A DNA stretch of 64,000 nt, from the NCBI GenBank assembly GCA_025267735.1, contig CM046308.1:31113267-31177266 (forward strand). Reading direction: 5' to 3'. Under the pieces are notes generated by a model that was not told where the DNA came from, did no database searches, and was given only the letters and a program-made list of their open reading frames with translations. Each line of letters begins with the position of its first letter. Position 1 is the stretch's first letter. Positions 26,153-37,225 of the stretch are shown here, in pieces. Source of the stretch: Mactra quadrangularis. Its lineage: Eukaryota > Mollusca > Bivalvia > Venerida > Mactridae. The translations under genes and the position numbers were made by a program.

Positions 26153-26416
26153 AACAATATATCGTCGTGGTCACCTGAAAATGCCGGATCTACAAAATTT
26201 CGATTTTTCTTGTTTGTAATTTCCAAAAATACATGTCTTCCCGCGTCGTTCTGTAAAACTTTCATCCTCATTAGCCATTTAGAAGTATGATTTTTTAATT
26301 GTTAAAAATGCCGGAGGTTCATAGTTCAGCTTTAAGAAATAATGTTTCTTTTGTCTCCTGAAAACTTAGCTTTTTGTAGTTCCGACATTTTCAAGTGACC
26401 ACGACGATATGTTGTT
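26153..26416. mobile_element. MITE with ~40-bp terminal inverted repeats
   Basis: The left arm ATATCGTCGTGGTCACCTGA (continuing AAATGCCGGATCTACAAAA) and the right arm ending TCAAGTGACCACGACGATAT are inverted copies, with about 35 of 39 positions matching from 26159 and 26410. The similarity extends weakly outward through AACAAYAT. Just outside the right end is TTATCTCCCTTTG, a motif common at element borders in molluscan DNA (from general knowledge). No coding frame lies inside. Confidence 0.75.
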
Positions 26417-27947
26417 ATCTCCCTTTGATTTAAAACAAATAGGTTCACTTTTACTTTGTCCATACGAAATATTGGTTGATATAATTTAAAAATACGACAT
26501 AGTGAAAACATTACAAATACTATGTGCAATTAGATACCATTTTTTAACATTTTCTGTACTTTAGTTTTTAATATGCGAACATTGTTAAGTTTTGAATTTC
26601 CTAAGCAATTATGAACTAAATACTGCAATCAGGCAAGAATGTAAACACAGCAAATCTTTAGTGTATTTTGTACGTTTACAATTATACAAAATCATGGGTT
26701 TTTCTAAACTATCGCCGACAGTAGGTCGTGCGTTATCAAGAATCCCTGCAATTTAGAGAGTAAATAAGCAAAGTAAAAAATAGATCAATTTGGATGCCAG
26801 TCAATGTTTAATTTGTTTATCATTAAAATACTTTTATTGTATCTGCAGAGATAATTGGAATTTACAGCAGATTTCAAGAGGTACTTTTATTGCCGCAATG
26901 TTGCAGCATTTCTTACCTCCGTGACAATAGTCAGATAAAATCGAGAAAAACAGACCTTGAAGTTCTGCCTGTTTCTACATGTAACATACATAAACTATTA
27001 TCAACATTTGCTTTATTGACATCAAGCCCTTCTCATTATTAACCTAACTTATTATTAATAAGTATCACATTTTAAGTGAGTATTTAAGCATGTACGATGG
27101 ATGATCAAGATAGTCCCAGACTTTGTAATTGATGGCTATTAAGAAATAAATCTACGCTTACATTATTTGGAAAAAAGAAACTACATAATCCCTATAACAA
27201 TATGATTTATACGATCATAACTTTTAATAAATGGTTTCTATGGATAAGTGTAAGCTATCACTATCTCGTGTCGCTTCAACGTGAAACTATATATTAGGTT
27301 CTTAGATTGGGAACATGCAACCAACTGGGCTAACCGGGCGGCTAAATATGCATCTATTCATTCGTTAAACACTTATTTTATAATTTACTAGTATGTCCGT
27401 ATTTCACATATGGTTTGCGCAAGATGACATGTTATTCGCCATCAGCAATGTAACTACGGTGCACGGGTCATTCTATTGACATTGTACAATGCAAATTAAG
27501 TACGCAAAAAAGTGTTCCAAGAAACGTTAATAAATTATGTTGCGTTTTGCATATACCTTGTAAATTATTGATTTTGCCATCTGGCAAATACATTCTTGAA
27601 ATAAGCCCCTAAAATAAGTTAGATGTTGTAACCTATGTTGGATGACATTGATGTAAGATAAATTCAAATTTTTAAAATGTAAGCCATTAAAAACGTATGA
27701 TAAAACCACTGACACCGTATGTACATGTTAGCGGTTTGATCTCCTTTCACTTGACTGAGTCTACATCACGTACCGATGTATCAGTGAAAAATAACCCTAC
27801 ACCATTCTTTACTAACAAGTAGTTAGAATAGTGTTGCTCTGACCCACTGGTATACATTTACAATTATTGTACCATTTTAGTATACATGTAAATTGTACAT
27901 GAATGTACAGTCTTAACTTTGTACTTAAGACATAACATAACACATAA
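26417..27947. other. Intergenic, no feature recognised
   Basis: AT-rich. It lies downstream of the receptor exon on the minus strand, so it is probably intronic for that gene. No further receptor exon was recognised. Confidence 0.4.
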
Positions 27948-28044
27948 GGGCAGCATATTATCAAAGTTCTTACGATAAAATTACAATACAATAAAGAAGG
28001 ATTTACGACTAAAATCGGTCGTAAGATGTTTGATAATACGGGCT
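27948..28044 (+). mobile_element. Hairpin MITE, intact copy
   Basis: Inverted arms GCATATTATCAAAGTTCTTA CGAT and ATCGGTCGTAAGATGTTTGA TAATACGGGC enclose a short centre with GAAGGATTTACG. It is the uninterrupted homologue of the element split by a SINE at 16837-17240 and lies in the opposite orientation. It is probably in the intron following the receptor's first coding exon. Confidence 0.75.
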
Positions 28045-28593
28045 CGAGATCTAGTTCTCTGGCGTCAAAAATTTAATAAGTCGCCTTTGTAACAGTTTGG
28101 CTTTCAGCTGATACGGCGGCATAGACGTTCATTAACAGAATAAGCACGGAAACGCTAAATACCTTAAAGGTACTAGTTCACAGATTTTGGGTTAATTTTT
28201 TTTCTATATTTTCCAGACTCCATTCAGTGTATAAGTTATTGTATCAAAAACTAATTATTCATATTTTAAGACAAACTGACCTATAGATTGCAAGAAATAT
28301 ACAATAAAAAAATAAAATGCACTAAAATTATCCATACCGTGACATAAGGAGTAGATTTGTATTACTTGAAACACCGTCATTTGTAGCTGTGTGTCAATTT
28401 GCACTAAGACTGTCATTATCAGAACACTAATTTTCTGCTACCAAAAAAAATGTTTCCATACAATTTTGATAGTTTTAGAAAAAGTTGATAGTTAAGTTGA
28501 ACTCTGTGAATGAGTACCTTTAAGCTATAAAAGGAGTACTAAGAATTAACAATACTATGTTATACAAAGTATAAAAAGTATATATAATAAAAA

Positions 28594-28600
28594 ATATACC
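28594..28600 (-). promoter_or_regulatory. Splice donor after the receptor exon
   Basis: On the minus strand the sequence reads CTACAAG|GTATAT, a good donor (last exon base 28600). It falls where similarity to CCK-type receptors stops in the readthrough frame. The intron is phase 1. Confidence 0.7.
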
Positions 28601-29014
28601 TTGTAGATAGCGTATAATAACACACATATGTGCTCCAAATATAAAATTCTTTAGCATCATTGGTATAATTGTGAACGGCATACAGAACACCGCCAGCAAA
28701 AGGTCACTCACAGATAAGTTCAATAAAAACACATTGGTCACTGTTCGCATACGTTTATTTTGTATCAAAGTTATGATAACTAATGCATTACCCAAAACTG
28801 CTGTCAAAAATATCAAAGCATAACAATGAATGATCACTATGTCTTTAGCTTGCAACGGTGGAGATTCGAACACTCTCGGTGGTTCATAGCAATCCTCACA
28901 TGTACGGTTCATGGTTTGATTCCCAATACCTCCGCTAACCGTGTCATTTGCAAACAACACTGTTGCGTAAGTGACCGAAGGTTCCAATTCATCGAATGTC
29001 GCATTTAAATCCAT
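28600..29014 (-). CDS. Cholecystokinin/sulfakinin-type GPCR, first coding exon
   Basis: This exon encodes the N-terminal 138 residues plus one base of a class-A peptide GPCR. Visible features are an extracellular N-terminus with four N-glycosylation sequons (N4, N23, N32, N36), TM1 (about 62-83) with GN at 75-76, and the intracellular loop motif NKRMRTVTN (86-94). TM2 follows with NLSVSD (D104) and FCMPF (110-114), and C131 is the TM3-top cysteine that pairs with extracellular loop 2. The NKRMRTVTN...CMPF...FIFG signature is characteristic of cholecystokinin/gastrin and invertebrate sulfakinin receptors, which couple neuropeptide binding to G proteins at the plasma membrane. The ATG is the first in frame. 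Translation beyond 28600 loses similarity where CTACAAG|GTATAT forms a donor, so the exon ends there in phase 1. TM3-TM7 were not recognised in the window. Ligand assignment is by family only. Confidence 0.88.
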
Positions 29015-29051
29015 TTTTGTTGAATATTTAAATCTTTAATTTCCCTAATTT

Positions 29052-29056
29052 TCTGC
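29052..29056 (-). promoter_or_regulatory. Putative splice acceptor in the receptor 5' UTR
   Basis: On the minus strand, TTTTGAAAATATTCTTGCAG|AA lies 38 bp upstream of the ATG at 29014. A TTCTTGCAG acceptor this close to the start suggests that the 5' UTR is split and that promoter exons lie at higher coordinates. It is predicted from sequence alone. Confidence 0.45.
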
Positions 29057-30427
29057 AAGAATATTTTCAAAATAGTTTCTAGTATAGCCACCGTTATGTT
29101 TAACACGTAATGCTAAACACTGGAAAATAAATATAATCAACTATTAAGTACTTCTCCGCTTATTGACTTATTCCACTTATTTGTTAACAAATTCCATTAG
29201 CGGTAATTAAGGAAAAATCTTTATTTATTCTCATATTTTCACAATATGCTCTCATGTTTTATTGGTAATCCTACATTTAGATTTATTGTAAAACAAATGA
29301 ACAAAAGGATTAAACATAAAATGGTCAAAAGTTCATTCCATGTTTTGCGTTGACCATTACCGTTAATGAGCTCCGGTTATAATATTATGATATTGACTTT
29401 GTCAATTGCAAAGACTAAGTCCCGCTGCCTTAGGCGTAACTACTTTTTAATTACAATATTTGTTCGTCTCGCTGAAGACTGTCCAATATACGATAAACAA
29501 CAAATACTTCTACCGCCACGAGCGTTAGTAATAGCAAGTAATTGTAACAGAACAATGTTCTTAGATTTTATAGTCACGTAGTCAATAAGTTAAAACTTTC
29601 ACATAGAAGAAATTTCACATGAAATATTTGTTCGCTTCCTCCTTCATAGCCATACTTTATACATCCAAAAAATCTAACAGAAAGTATATATTAACCGATA
29701 TCAATTCTTTATGCGCTGCTATGTCGAACACTTCTCCGTCGAACTGTTTAAACGTTACGTGGAACATCTGTCAGTCAGTCAAAACGCTTCTCAGAACAAC
29801 TCAGCGAGTATCTGATTTTTGAGCAAAAATGAAAAAATAAATAAATCTGCTACACCAGCATGGTCTGTGTATATTTTAGATTATTACTTTGTTATTCATG
29901 TTGGAGCAGTGTTTTCGAAGTTTTCGAAAATACAATTAATGCAAGTGATAACCCCAATTTAAGGTTTTTAAACTTTATTTCACTTCTACCTGATTTTCTT
30001 CCCGATTTAATTTTCAAGTCGTTTACCTCTGAACATATATTTTGAAAGCTCATTTTACGTACTACAATCCAAAATACATGCAGACATGTGTAATTTTACT
30101 TAAAATCAACATTACGAAAGGCAACGAATACAGTGGTGTGATATTATTTTGCACTTTTAAAGACCTAAAGACGGCGTCGATAATTCCATTTTTTGACATA
30201 GCTCGGCATTTTTCATTAACTCTCCGGAGATAACCGAATGTTTCCGATGTATCACGATAGTGTTCACTGTTACAATTTTCTCCTTGCCGTCAATCATACA
30301 CATATTTCATTGACAATTCATGCCATACAATGAATTATGATTCTGAATATTAAACACAATTTGAAAATCAGCGATCCGTTAGTAATAAATGTTTACTTTC
30401 TAGTGTCTGAATGTCATGTAGCACCTT
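29057..30427. other. Region upstream of the receptor exon, nothing recognised
   Basis: It could hold a 5' UTR intron or promoter of the receptor gene. Plus-strand ORFs of 60-71 codons here have no recognisable motifs. Confidence 0.4.
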
Positions 30428-30588
30428 TAAACGTCAATTGACTGTAAACGTCGCAATTAACGCTAAACGTGTCAATTGACGCTATAAGAGTCGCAAATGA
30501 CGCTAAACGTCGCAACGCTGACGCTTAATATCGCACAAAAAACTGGCGCATAATGTAACAACTTTTACGCTCTTACGTCGCACTTGGT
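30428..30588 (+). repeat. Degenerate ~19-21-bp minisatellite rich in ACGTCGCAA
   Basis: About seven to eight imperfect units are built on AAACGTCGCAATTGACGCT. Variants include AAACGTGTCAATTGACGCT and AAACGTCGCAACGCTGACGC. Units near the right end are more decayed and drift in length. CpG density is far above the AT-rich flanks. Confidence 0.75.
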
Positions 30589-31600
30589 ATGAAGGTTTGA
30601 ACTTAGATACTACATGTATAGAACAGATGACAAATATGAGTTCAAAGCTATCATTCCTGGATCCATAACAGCCACGAATGCTCCCTAACGAACTCCTTTT
30701 AGGCCATAGCAATCACTCTAGATCTACCTCATTATGGTAAAAAGCAAACTGTACTGCTTACTTTGTGACCACCGGATTGACCAAAACAAGCATGCTCGTG
30801 TCTTGTGATGGTTTTAATCGCGGAATCGTCTTCATATGTATTTCTTCTTAAGTTACGCATTGGAGTAATAAAAGTATTCAAAATACTGCAAACTTTTCAA
30901 TAACCAAGACGGGTTTTATGTTACTTAACTGTATATAAATGAATCGTGCATGAGTTATAAGTGCCATAAGAGCCAAAAGCTCGCATGCTTGACTTCATTA
31001 TTTGAACAAAATCGAAGTGGCAGTATAAATGTACTAATGACATGGTTATTTGTATTGGTCACATGTAAAATATGCATTAGAAAAATATAGTGTCCGTAAT
31101 CTTACAGGTTGTGACCGTCCACTGACCTCATGCTATCTTATATACTGATCTAAATATACATATGTAGAAAATAAACATAGATATAGATGATTATCATAAT
31201 GAATTGATCGTTCAACTGTTTTAATGGATCACTTGTAGACATTATGAACCTTTCACTTGTTGAGGATTGGGTCTGACAGCGTATTATCAAGCGAGTTTGA
31301 ATACCAGTCGCAATACGATATACATGTATACTTGCACGATAGAAAAAATCAAGTGACATTATTTAATACCAGCTAATATAAACACGTTGTAAAATGAATA
31401 AGAATGGTAAAAATAAACAGATTGTTTTATGTAATCTGCATGATTATAGATCGACTGCTAATGGCGAAGTGGTAACAAATGTCTTGCCTTGTATATATGT
31501 GAGATAATGTTTTAGTCAAAGAAAAATAAATTTATATGAACATATTAATAATGAAGACATTAGGTATGAATCAATATGAACACTAGTTAGCTGTTTACAT
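30589..31600. other. Intergenic, no feature recognised
   Basis: AT-rich sequence with no recognised element. Confidence 0.4.
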
Positions 31601-31626
31601 AAATATAATATAAATTGAAGTCATAT

Positions 31627-31781
31627 GTCTGAGAAAATTCCAAGTATTTTATGGATTGGTGTTCTAATTAGTTCGAATTTTAGATTAGTTTCAAGTAATG
31701 TTTGGCTGTGGTTACAGTTCATATCTTGCATCAGTAAGAAAAATATGAACATTGGAAATTGTGTGCCATAGCTTTGTCTAT
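31627..31781 (+). repeat. Direct repeat, copy 1 (~155 bp)
   Basis: From TCTGAGAAAATTCCAAGTAT to GTGCCATAGCTTTGTCT, this matches 32734-32892 closely. Short direct repeats ATAATATAAATTGAAGTCAT border this copy on both sides (about 31607 and 31788), suggesting a duplication or insertion boundary. Confidence 0.8.
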
Positions 31782-32733
31782 AGATATAATATAAATTGAA
31801 GTCATAGGAACATACAACTAGCTTTTGTCAAAAAGTACGGATGTTTGAGTTATAGCCATAACCTATGTAAGTGCATGCACGAGTAGCTTCCCTTTGGTAA
31901 ATTTGTATCGTGAATTTAACATCGTTTTACAGTTCCGCTGCGGTACTGTACTCCTGCTATACAGTTTACGATATGTATCGGTTCTAGGATGCGGCCCTGC
32001 TAGTGATACATGTTTAGTTTGATATTTATTATTTTTTAAATCAAGGAGGAAGTAAGCACGCTTATCAAATATATCAAGCTTCTCAATCTATCGAGAATCT
32101 TAATAGACTCTTGGTACAAGAGTGAAATGAATAGAAGTGAAATGTTTTCTTTGGTGTTCAATATACGACTCCGCGTTCCATATCGTTCGCTTACACAAAC
32201 ATACGTATTTTAGTTGGAGTGATGCACAGAACAAAAGAGTTGCTGTTGTGTTTTTGAAACAAGATGATGAAACAGTGAGCGATAATCGTGATAAAAATGG
32301 TGTTTGCCAATATGACATACGCACCTTTACGTCAGAGAGTATCTTCTGAATAACATACGTTACTATAAAAGAAATAGTTTAATCATTTGTCTGCCGTGTT
32401 TCCAGGAAACTTGTTAATTATTACTGAAGTTAGAGACGATTTTCACGTGTTTCAAGAATTCAGAAATGAAAATGGAGAGGAATCCGGTGAATGGCAATGT
32501 CAATCAATGAACTGTAAGATTTCAGAATATCGTAGAGTGATGAGTTCGGTATCAACATTTAATAGATATTGAAACCTTACGATTGTTGATATAACACGCA
32601 TTTCATAACTGAAAATAAACATTAGTCTATTTAATACCACACCTGCTAACCCAGATTTGCGCTCACCCACGAATATATGTCAGAGAGCTTTCAGGAATGC
32701 CTTCTAAAATATGCAATGTATTCGTATAGATCT

Positions 32734-32892
32734 GTCTGAGAAAATTCCAAATATTTTATGGATTGGTGATCTAATTAGTTCGAAATTCAGATTAGTTTCA
32801 AGTAATGTTTGGCTTTGGTCTCAGTTGATATTTTGCATCAGTAAGGGAAATAATTATTAACGTAGGAAATTGTGTGCCATAGCTTTGTCTTA
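32734..32892 (+). repeat. Direct repeat, copy 2 (~159 bp)
   Basis: Same orientation as 31627-31781, about 1.1 kb away, sharing TAATTAGTTCGAA and TCAAGTAATGTTTGGCT. There is no coding potential. The ATAATATAAATT border repeat of copy 1 is not present here. Confidence 0.8.
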
Positions 32893-33518
32893 TAGTATTT
32901 CTCAGTGCCGATTTATTTAAAATGTATAACCAAATCTGAAAATAAAACTAGAGCGTTTACATGGTTTCTCCCGTCAGAACATACATGTATAAATACATGT
33001 AGTACAAAATTCGCTTTCACAGGATCTAAAAGTGTGTACATATGGTCTTAGATTTTTATAACAAAGGGTAAATCTTTACAATGTTATTTTGCAATTCAGC
33101 GTATCCTAAATAAACGGAAGTTCAATAAACTGCATACAAATTATTTATAATAATCAAAGTCTAAGAGCACTTAAATCTAATCTGAAATAAACAGAATTTA
33201 CTGCAGTAGAAGTAAGCAGTTTTGCAAAAACTTATACTAAGGTGAAATGATTAATTGCAAAATGTAAGGAAAATTAGGTTCATTGCGATCATTTAATTTA
33301 ATCATTAAATATTTACGATAACATTTATAGAACATATTACTCGTAAATAATGCAGCTCTGATGTTGAGTTAGTGTTTCCTATAATTTGTCAGATGATAAA
33401 AGAGAAATGTGGTTTCCTTCTTAAAGATTCATTATGATCAAATTAAATTGTTAAATATCAATTTGTAATTCGTTTTGTGTTGCGTACATAAATTACATAA
33501 ATCCACATATGACGTGGA
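32893..33518. other. Intergenic, no feature recognised
   Basis: AT-rich, nothing recognised. Confidence 0.4.
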
Positions 33519-33760
33519 ACGTGCGTAGCCGAGTGGTTACGAAGTAAGCGTTGGATAACCTGCTACGGTAGGTTAAAATCACATAAAAACTGCTTTGGGG
33601 TCGTGTGTCGCCGAATGGTCGCGATGTTAGACAAATCTCCGTAAACACATATCCTGTTGAGCATTGTCGTACAGGATCTCTACTATCTCAATGGACGGTC
33701 ACGTCGAGATGACCTTTATGTCGACTAATCAATGCATAGCTTTCATCTAGACGAAACACT
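33519..33760 (+). repeat. Decayed tRNA-derived sequences
   Basis: GCGTAGCCGAGTGGTTACG (33530) resembles the A-box half of a class II (Leu/Ser-like) tRNA. A second head-like stretch, GTGTCGCCGAATGGTCGCGA, follows at 33606. B boxes are degraded. These are most likely heads of old SINEs, not functional tRNAs. Confidence 0.4.
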
Positions 33761-34019
33761 AATAATAAAACTTTGATTTCGTAATTTCTATTTTTAAATT
33801 AGATCAAGGTTTGCAAGCTAATTTAACAGCGGTATTATTCACAGTCTGCTATTGGACGGCTCATTTCAAATTGCATGACGTAGACGATGTAAACAAGTTA
33901 CGTATCATAACAATTTCGTCATTAATATTATGATGAGAAAAGGGCACCACCTGAACGTGACCCTCGTTTGAAAAAGGCCAGATCTAAATTAGCGAGAAGG
34001 CGAGCGGAAAATTTTAGAT

Positions 34020-34200
34020 CGGGTTTTAATCAGATTGGATGTTAGACTAGTAATCATTAGATAAAATTGTCTGCGTAGGTTCAAATCGTAGCCAAAACTG
34101 CCTCGTTGCTTTCTTGAGCAAGATACTTAATACAACCAACTCAGTACTTGGGTGATAAGAAATCGGATTCGACCGTGGTTATTCTAAGTTACGAACTTAT
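34020..34200 (+). mobile_element. SINE, family F4, decayed copy
   Basis: Contains GATTGGATGTTAGACTAGTA, a B-box-like AGGTTCAAATCGTAGCC, and TTTCTTGAGCAAGATACTTA. This matches, in the opposite orientation, the elements at 43081-43258 and 62450-62632. It is more diverged than those two. Confidence 0.5.
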
Positions 34201-34466
34201 TTCACAATAATATTCTTAACGGATTGTAGGACTCGAGAATCTAATGATAACCTTACCGACATTGATGGTTCTGAGGGGTCAGTCATCAGTCAACTTACCT
34301 CACCGTTCCTGAACATGCTAAATTAATTTCTAAAAACATTGTAAACATTGCGAGCATGGACTTCAATCCGATTTTTCGTGTCCTTGCTCCGTGAAAAGTC
34401 ATTCTGGAACCTCACCGAAGTATAGAAATATCAAAATGATTTGCAACATTTCAATTAGGGACTTTT

Positions 34467-34811
34467 GTCAGTTATCGTCCCCTGATAAAATCTGAAGCAA
34501 TCCAATAGGTAAGTTGGTCCTTACAGTTGGAATCCTGGGATTTTATCATTGAAGTCCTATCTAAAGATAACAAAATATTTCATCTTATATCTTTCTTGCA
34601 AATGAAGTAATTAACAGAAGTGGTGAAATTTAGATAGTTCTTTACCCTAAAAATACTAAGCTTGAATTTCAGACAAATTAAATGATTTCCAAAAAAAGTT
34701 ATTTTAGATTGATTTTAGCAAATTGACATTGAAAAGTTAGGGTAAAATCCGAGGTAATCCAACTAATTGGACCTACCTATTTGAAGAGTATACAAAGGGA
34801 AATAACTGACC
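34467..34811 (+). mobile_element. ~345-bp MITE with TCAGTTAT ends
   Basis: The termini GTCAGTTATCGTCCC and GGGAAATAACTGAC are inverted. Beyond them the arms stay related for about 85 bp (AATAGGTAAGTTGGTCC against AATAGGTAGGTCC, and CTGGGATTTTATC against CTCGGATTTTACC). A close copy lies at 56092-56411 and a diverged one at 36913-37225, all in the same orientation. There is no ORF. Confidence 0.8.
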
Positions 34812-34817
34812 CATATT

Positions 34818-34882
34818 GCTTGTTTGTTTGTTTGTTTGGGTTTTACGGCGCACCAACACAAAAAGGTCATATCGCGCCGAAA
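34818..34882 (-). mobile_element. SINE tail fragment abutting the MITE
   Basis: (TTTG)n followed by GGGTTTTACGGCGCACCAAC and AAGGTCATATCGCGCCG is an inverted F1/F3-type SINE tail. Body and head are missing. It begins within about 7 bp of the MITE's right end. Confidence 0.65.
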
Positions 34883-36912
34883 GCAGTCATTGATACTATT
34901 AATTCCAACGAAATTAATGATGTAAAGCTCTATATCTTATTATATACATTTATTTCTTTCAAAAAGTTAAGTACAGCATATGATGGTACAGATTCAAACA
35001 GTTCTTTAAGTGAGTTTGCTTTAGACCCATATTGCAACTGATGCTAAGTATAGTATTATCCATGTGTGTTATATTATAATTCAATTTGTGTGTCTTTAAT
35101 CCACACCCATTATCTTAAACGTTTTGTACCTAAGAGAAAAATATGTTGCACCATCTTTAAAAACCTTCTAGAACAAAAAAAACATTTTCTCAAAATTTGG
35201 TTATAGTACAAAAAAACCTGATGAATAGTCGATTGAAAGCCAGGCACGTATTATTCATGTTTTTAATCATTATTATCATGTACAAAACATATTTATCAAC
35301 ATTTTTTCATTACGATATTTTGATAAAAATCCAAACCATTGATAGAAACGTTACATCAATAGCGGTAATCTAGTGGTCCATACAAAATTAACATTGATAT
35401 CTGTTGAAAAATTTCTTCAAGGAAAATTGAGGTCAAATATCTCAGGACAAAAAACCGAAGATAACAAACAGGCATTTCTTCTGTTCATCAACTAATCAAA
35501 AACATTACATACAACAAAAAGATTTCAGGCACCATGCGGGAAAATTGAGAAGTCGGCCAACAAAATTTTTATTGAGTAATAAATTTATTTGATTAACTCT
35601 TTATAATAAAAAAAACAATCTTACAATGGCGTAGCTTTTTGAAGCAAGATCTTAACAATAATGCACCACACGTTCCAATTCAAGCGGTTGTAATTTAACA
35701 GCAAAGGGAGTTAATTATAGCTGTACTTTGAAATTATGTGTTGTAGTTTCTTCCCTTGTATGAACGGATATCGGGATTACCTTCAACTAGCTTGAACCTG
35801 ACTTAAAATAAATCTCGTTGCTAGTCTTTTCTTTCGTAAGATTTGTATTATACGTATAATATGCTTTTGGAATGTTAGACCAGGAAGCAGATAAAAAAGA
35901 TTACATTTTCAATATGTTGAAAAATAAATAAATTACCTTACATCGTATGGTTTAAAGTAAACATGATAATAAAGTGAGCTAACTACTTTAAGAACTTCCG
36001 TGTCGGTCCTTAAAATCTAAAAAGTTTTAGATGAGTTATAAATTAACTCAATAATCAAACTTGCTAAATTAAAAACATAGCTTCGATAGATGAATAACAA
36101 AATAAACAGTGCCCTCCAAAAGATCTTGAACACCTGAAGTTTTGATATAGCGTAACTAATTTTGTTATACATTTATTAAAAGAGTATTCATGTTATAAAG
36201 TTTGAATCATAATTTTTGATATTTGAATTAATGTTGAGATGATAATGCGTTTGTTTTAGGTTGGTCAGTAGGAATCAATTTACAGATTTAGATTTATTTC
36301 GGGATAGTATAAACAATGGTACAAAAAAATCCATATAGATTAAAGATTTCATAATGTGAAATTCTTGTCCATGATAATTATGCACACCAACGCAAAGGAT
36401 AACACAAGAAAGAGACACTCTTATTTCCATTGTTGTCCTGGGGTTGGTGGCATGACATAGAGAGGCAAATGATCAAATAATCAAAATAGTATGATGATAC
36501 GTAGATCCTTAATACAGGATTCGTTCGATGACTTTAGAAGGACACTGTGTCGCAACTAGTACAACCCTAGCTCAACAACAGTTAAGTGGCAAACTAAAGA
36601 TTAACTTTACGTCTCTGAGCATAAAATATAACATTTCTACAAACACTATGCCATTTAATCAATGGTAAATTATCTGATATATAGACTTAGAGATAAGTTT
36701 TTTCTTTATTGATGTATAAGCTTATCGATACGATTGTTCGAGCAAGCACTTAGAACATTGAAAACATGTAATGCTTATACAATCTTATGTTTTCTATTTT
36801 TTGAGGGCTTTTAACTATGTTATGATAAAAATACACTCATGCTTGTGACTATAAGAAGTGTATTTTTAAAGATATACAATGAAAGCTATCTAAACTATGT
36901 ATTTAAAAAAAT
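34883..36912. other. AT-rich intergenic, no feature recognised
   Basis: About 2 kb without a recognised feature. Confidence 0.45.
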
Positions 36913-37225
36913 AGGGGTTTCAGTCAGTCATCTTTGCCTGATAAGTCTTAAGGGGTCGAATCGGTAAGATGGTCCTTTCAGTTGGAATCCTCAGATTTTA
37001 TCAGTAAATTTCTAAATAAGGCTAATAAAATTTAAATTTTCAAATATATCTATCTCGTAGATTAGGGTATAAACCTAGGTGATTATTCATTGAAACTTAC
37101 TCACCCTAACGATTCGTAGCTTGATTTTCATCACAAATTAAGGCATGTAAAATGACACTTATTTTAAGAATTGAGAGTGGCAAGTTAGCATCTAAAGTAA
37201 GGGTAAAACTCGAGTAATTCGAAAA
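36913..37225 (+). mobile_element. Diverged copy of the TCAGTTAT-ended MITE
   Basis: GTCAGTCATCTTTGCCTGAT, then GGTCCTTTCAGTTGGAATCC, and near the end AGTAAGGGTAAAACTCGAGT, follow the order seen at 34467-34811 and 56092-56411. Similarity is lower in the middle. The right terminus is eroded. Confidence 0.6.

Noticed and set aside
28826..29008. Plus-strand ORF opposite the receptor exon
   Set aside because: Antisense shadow of the receptor coding sequence.
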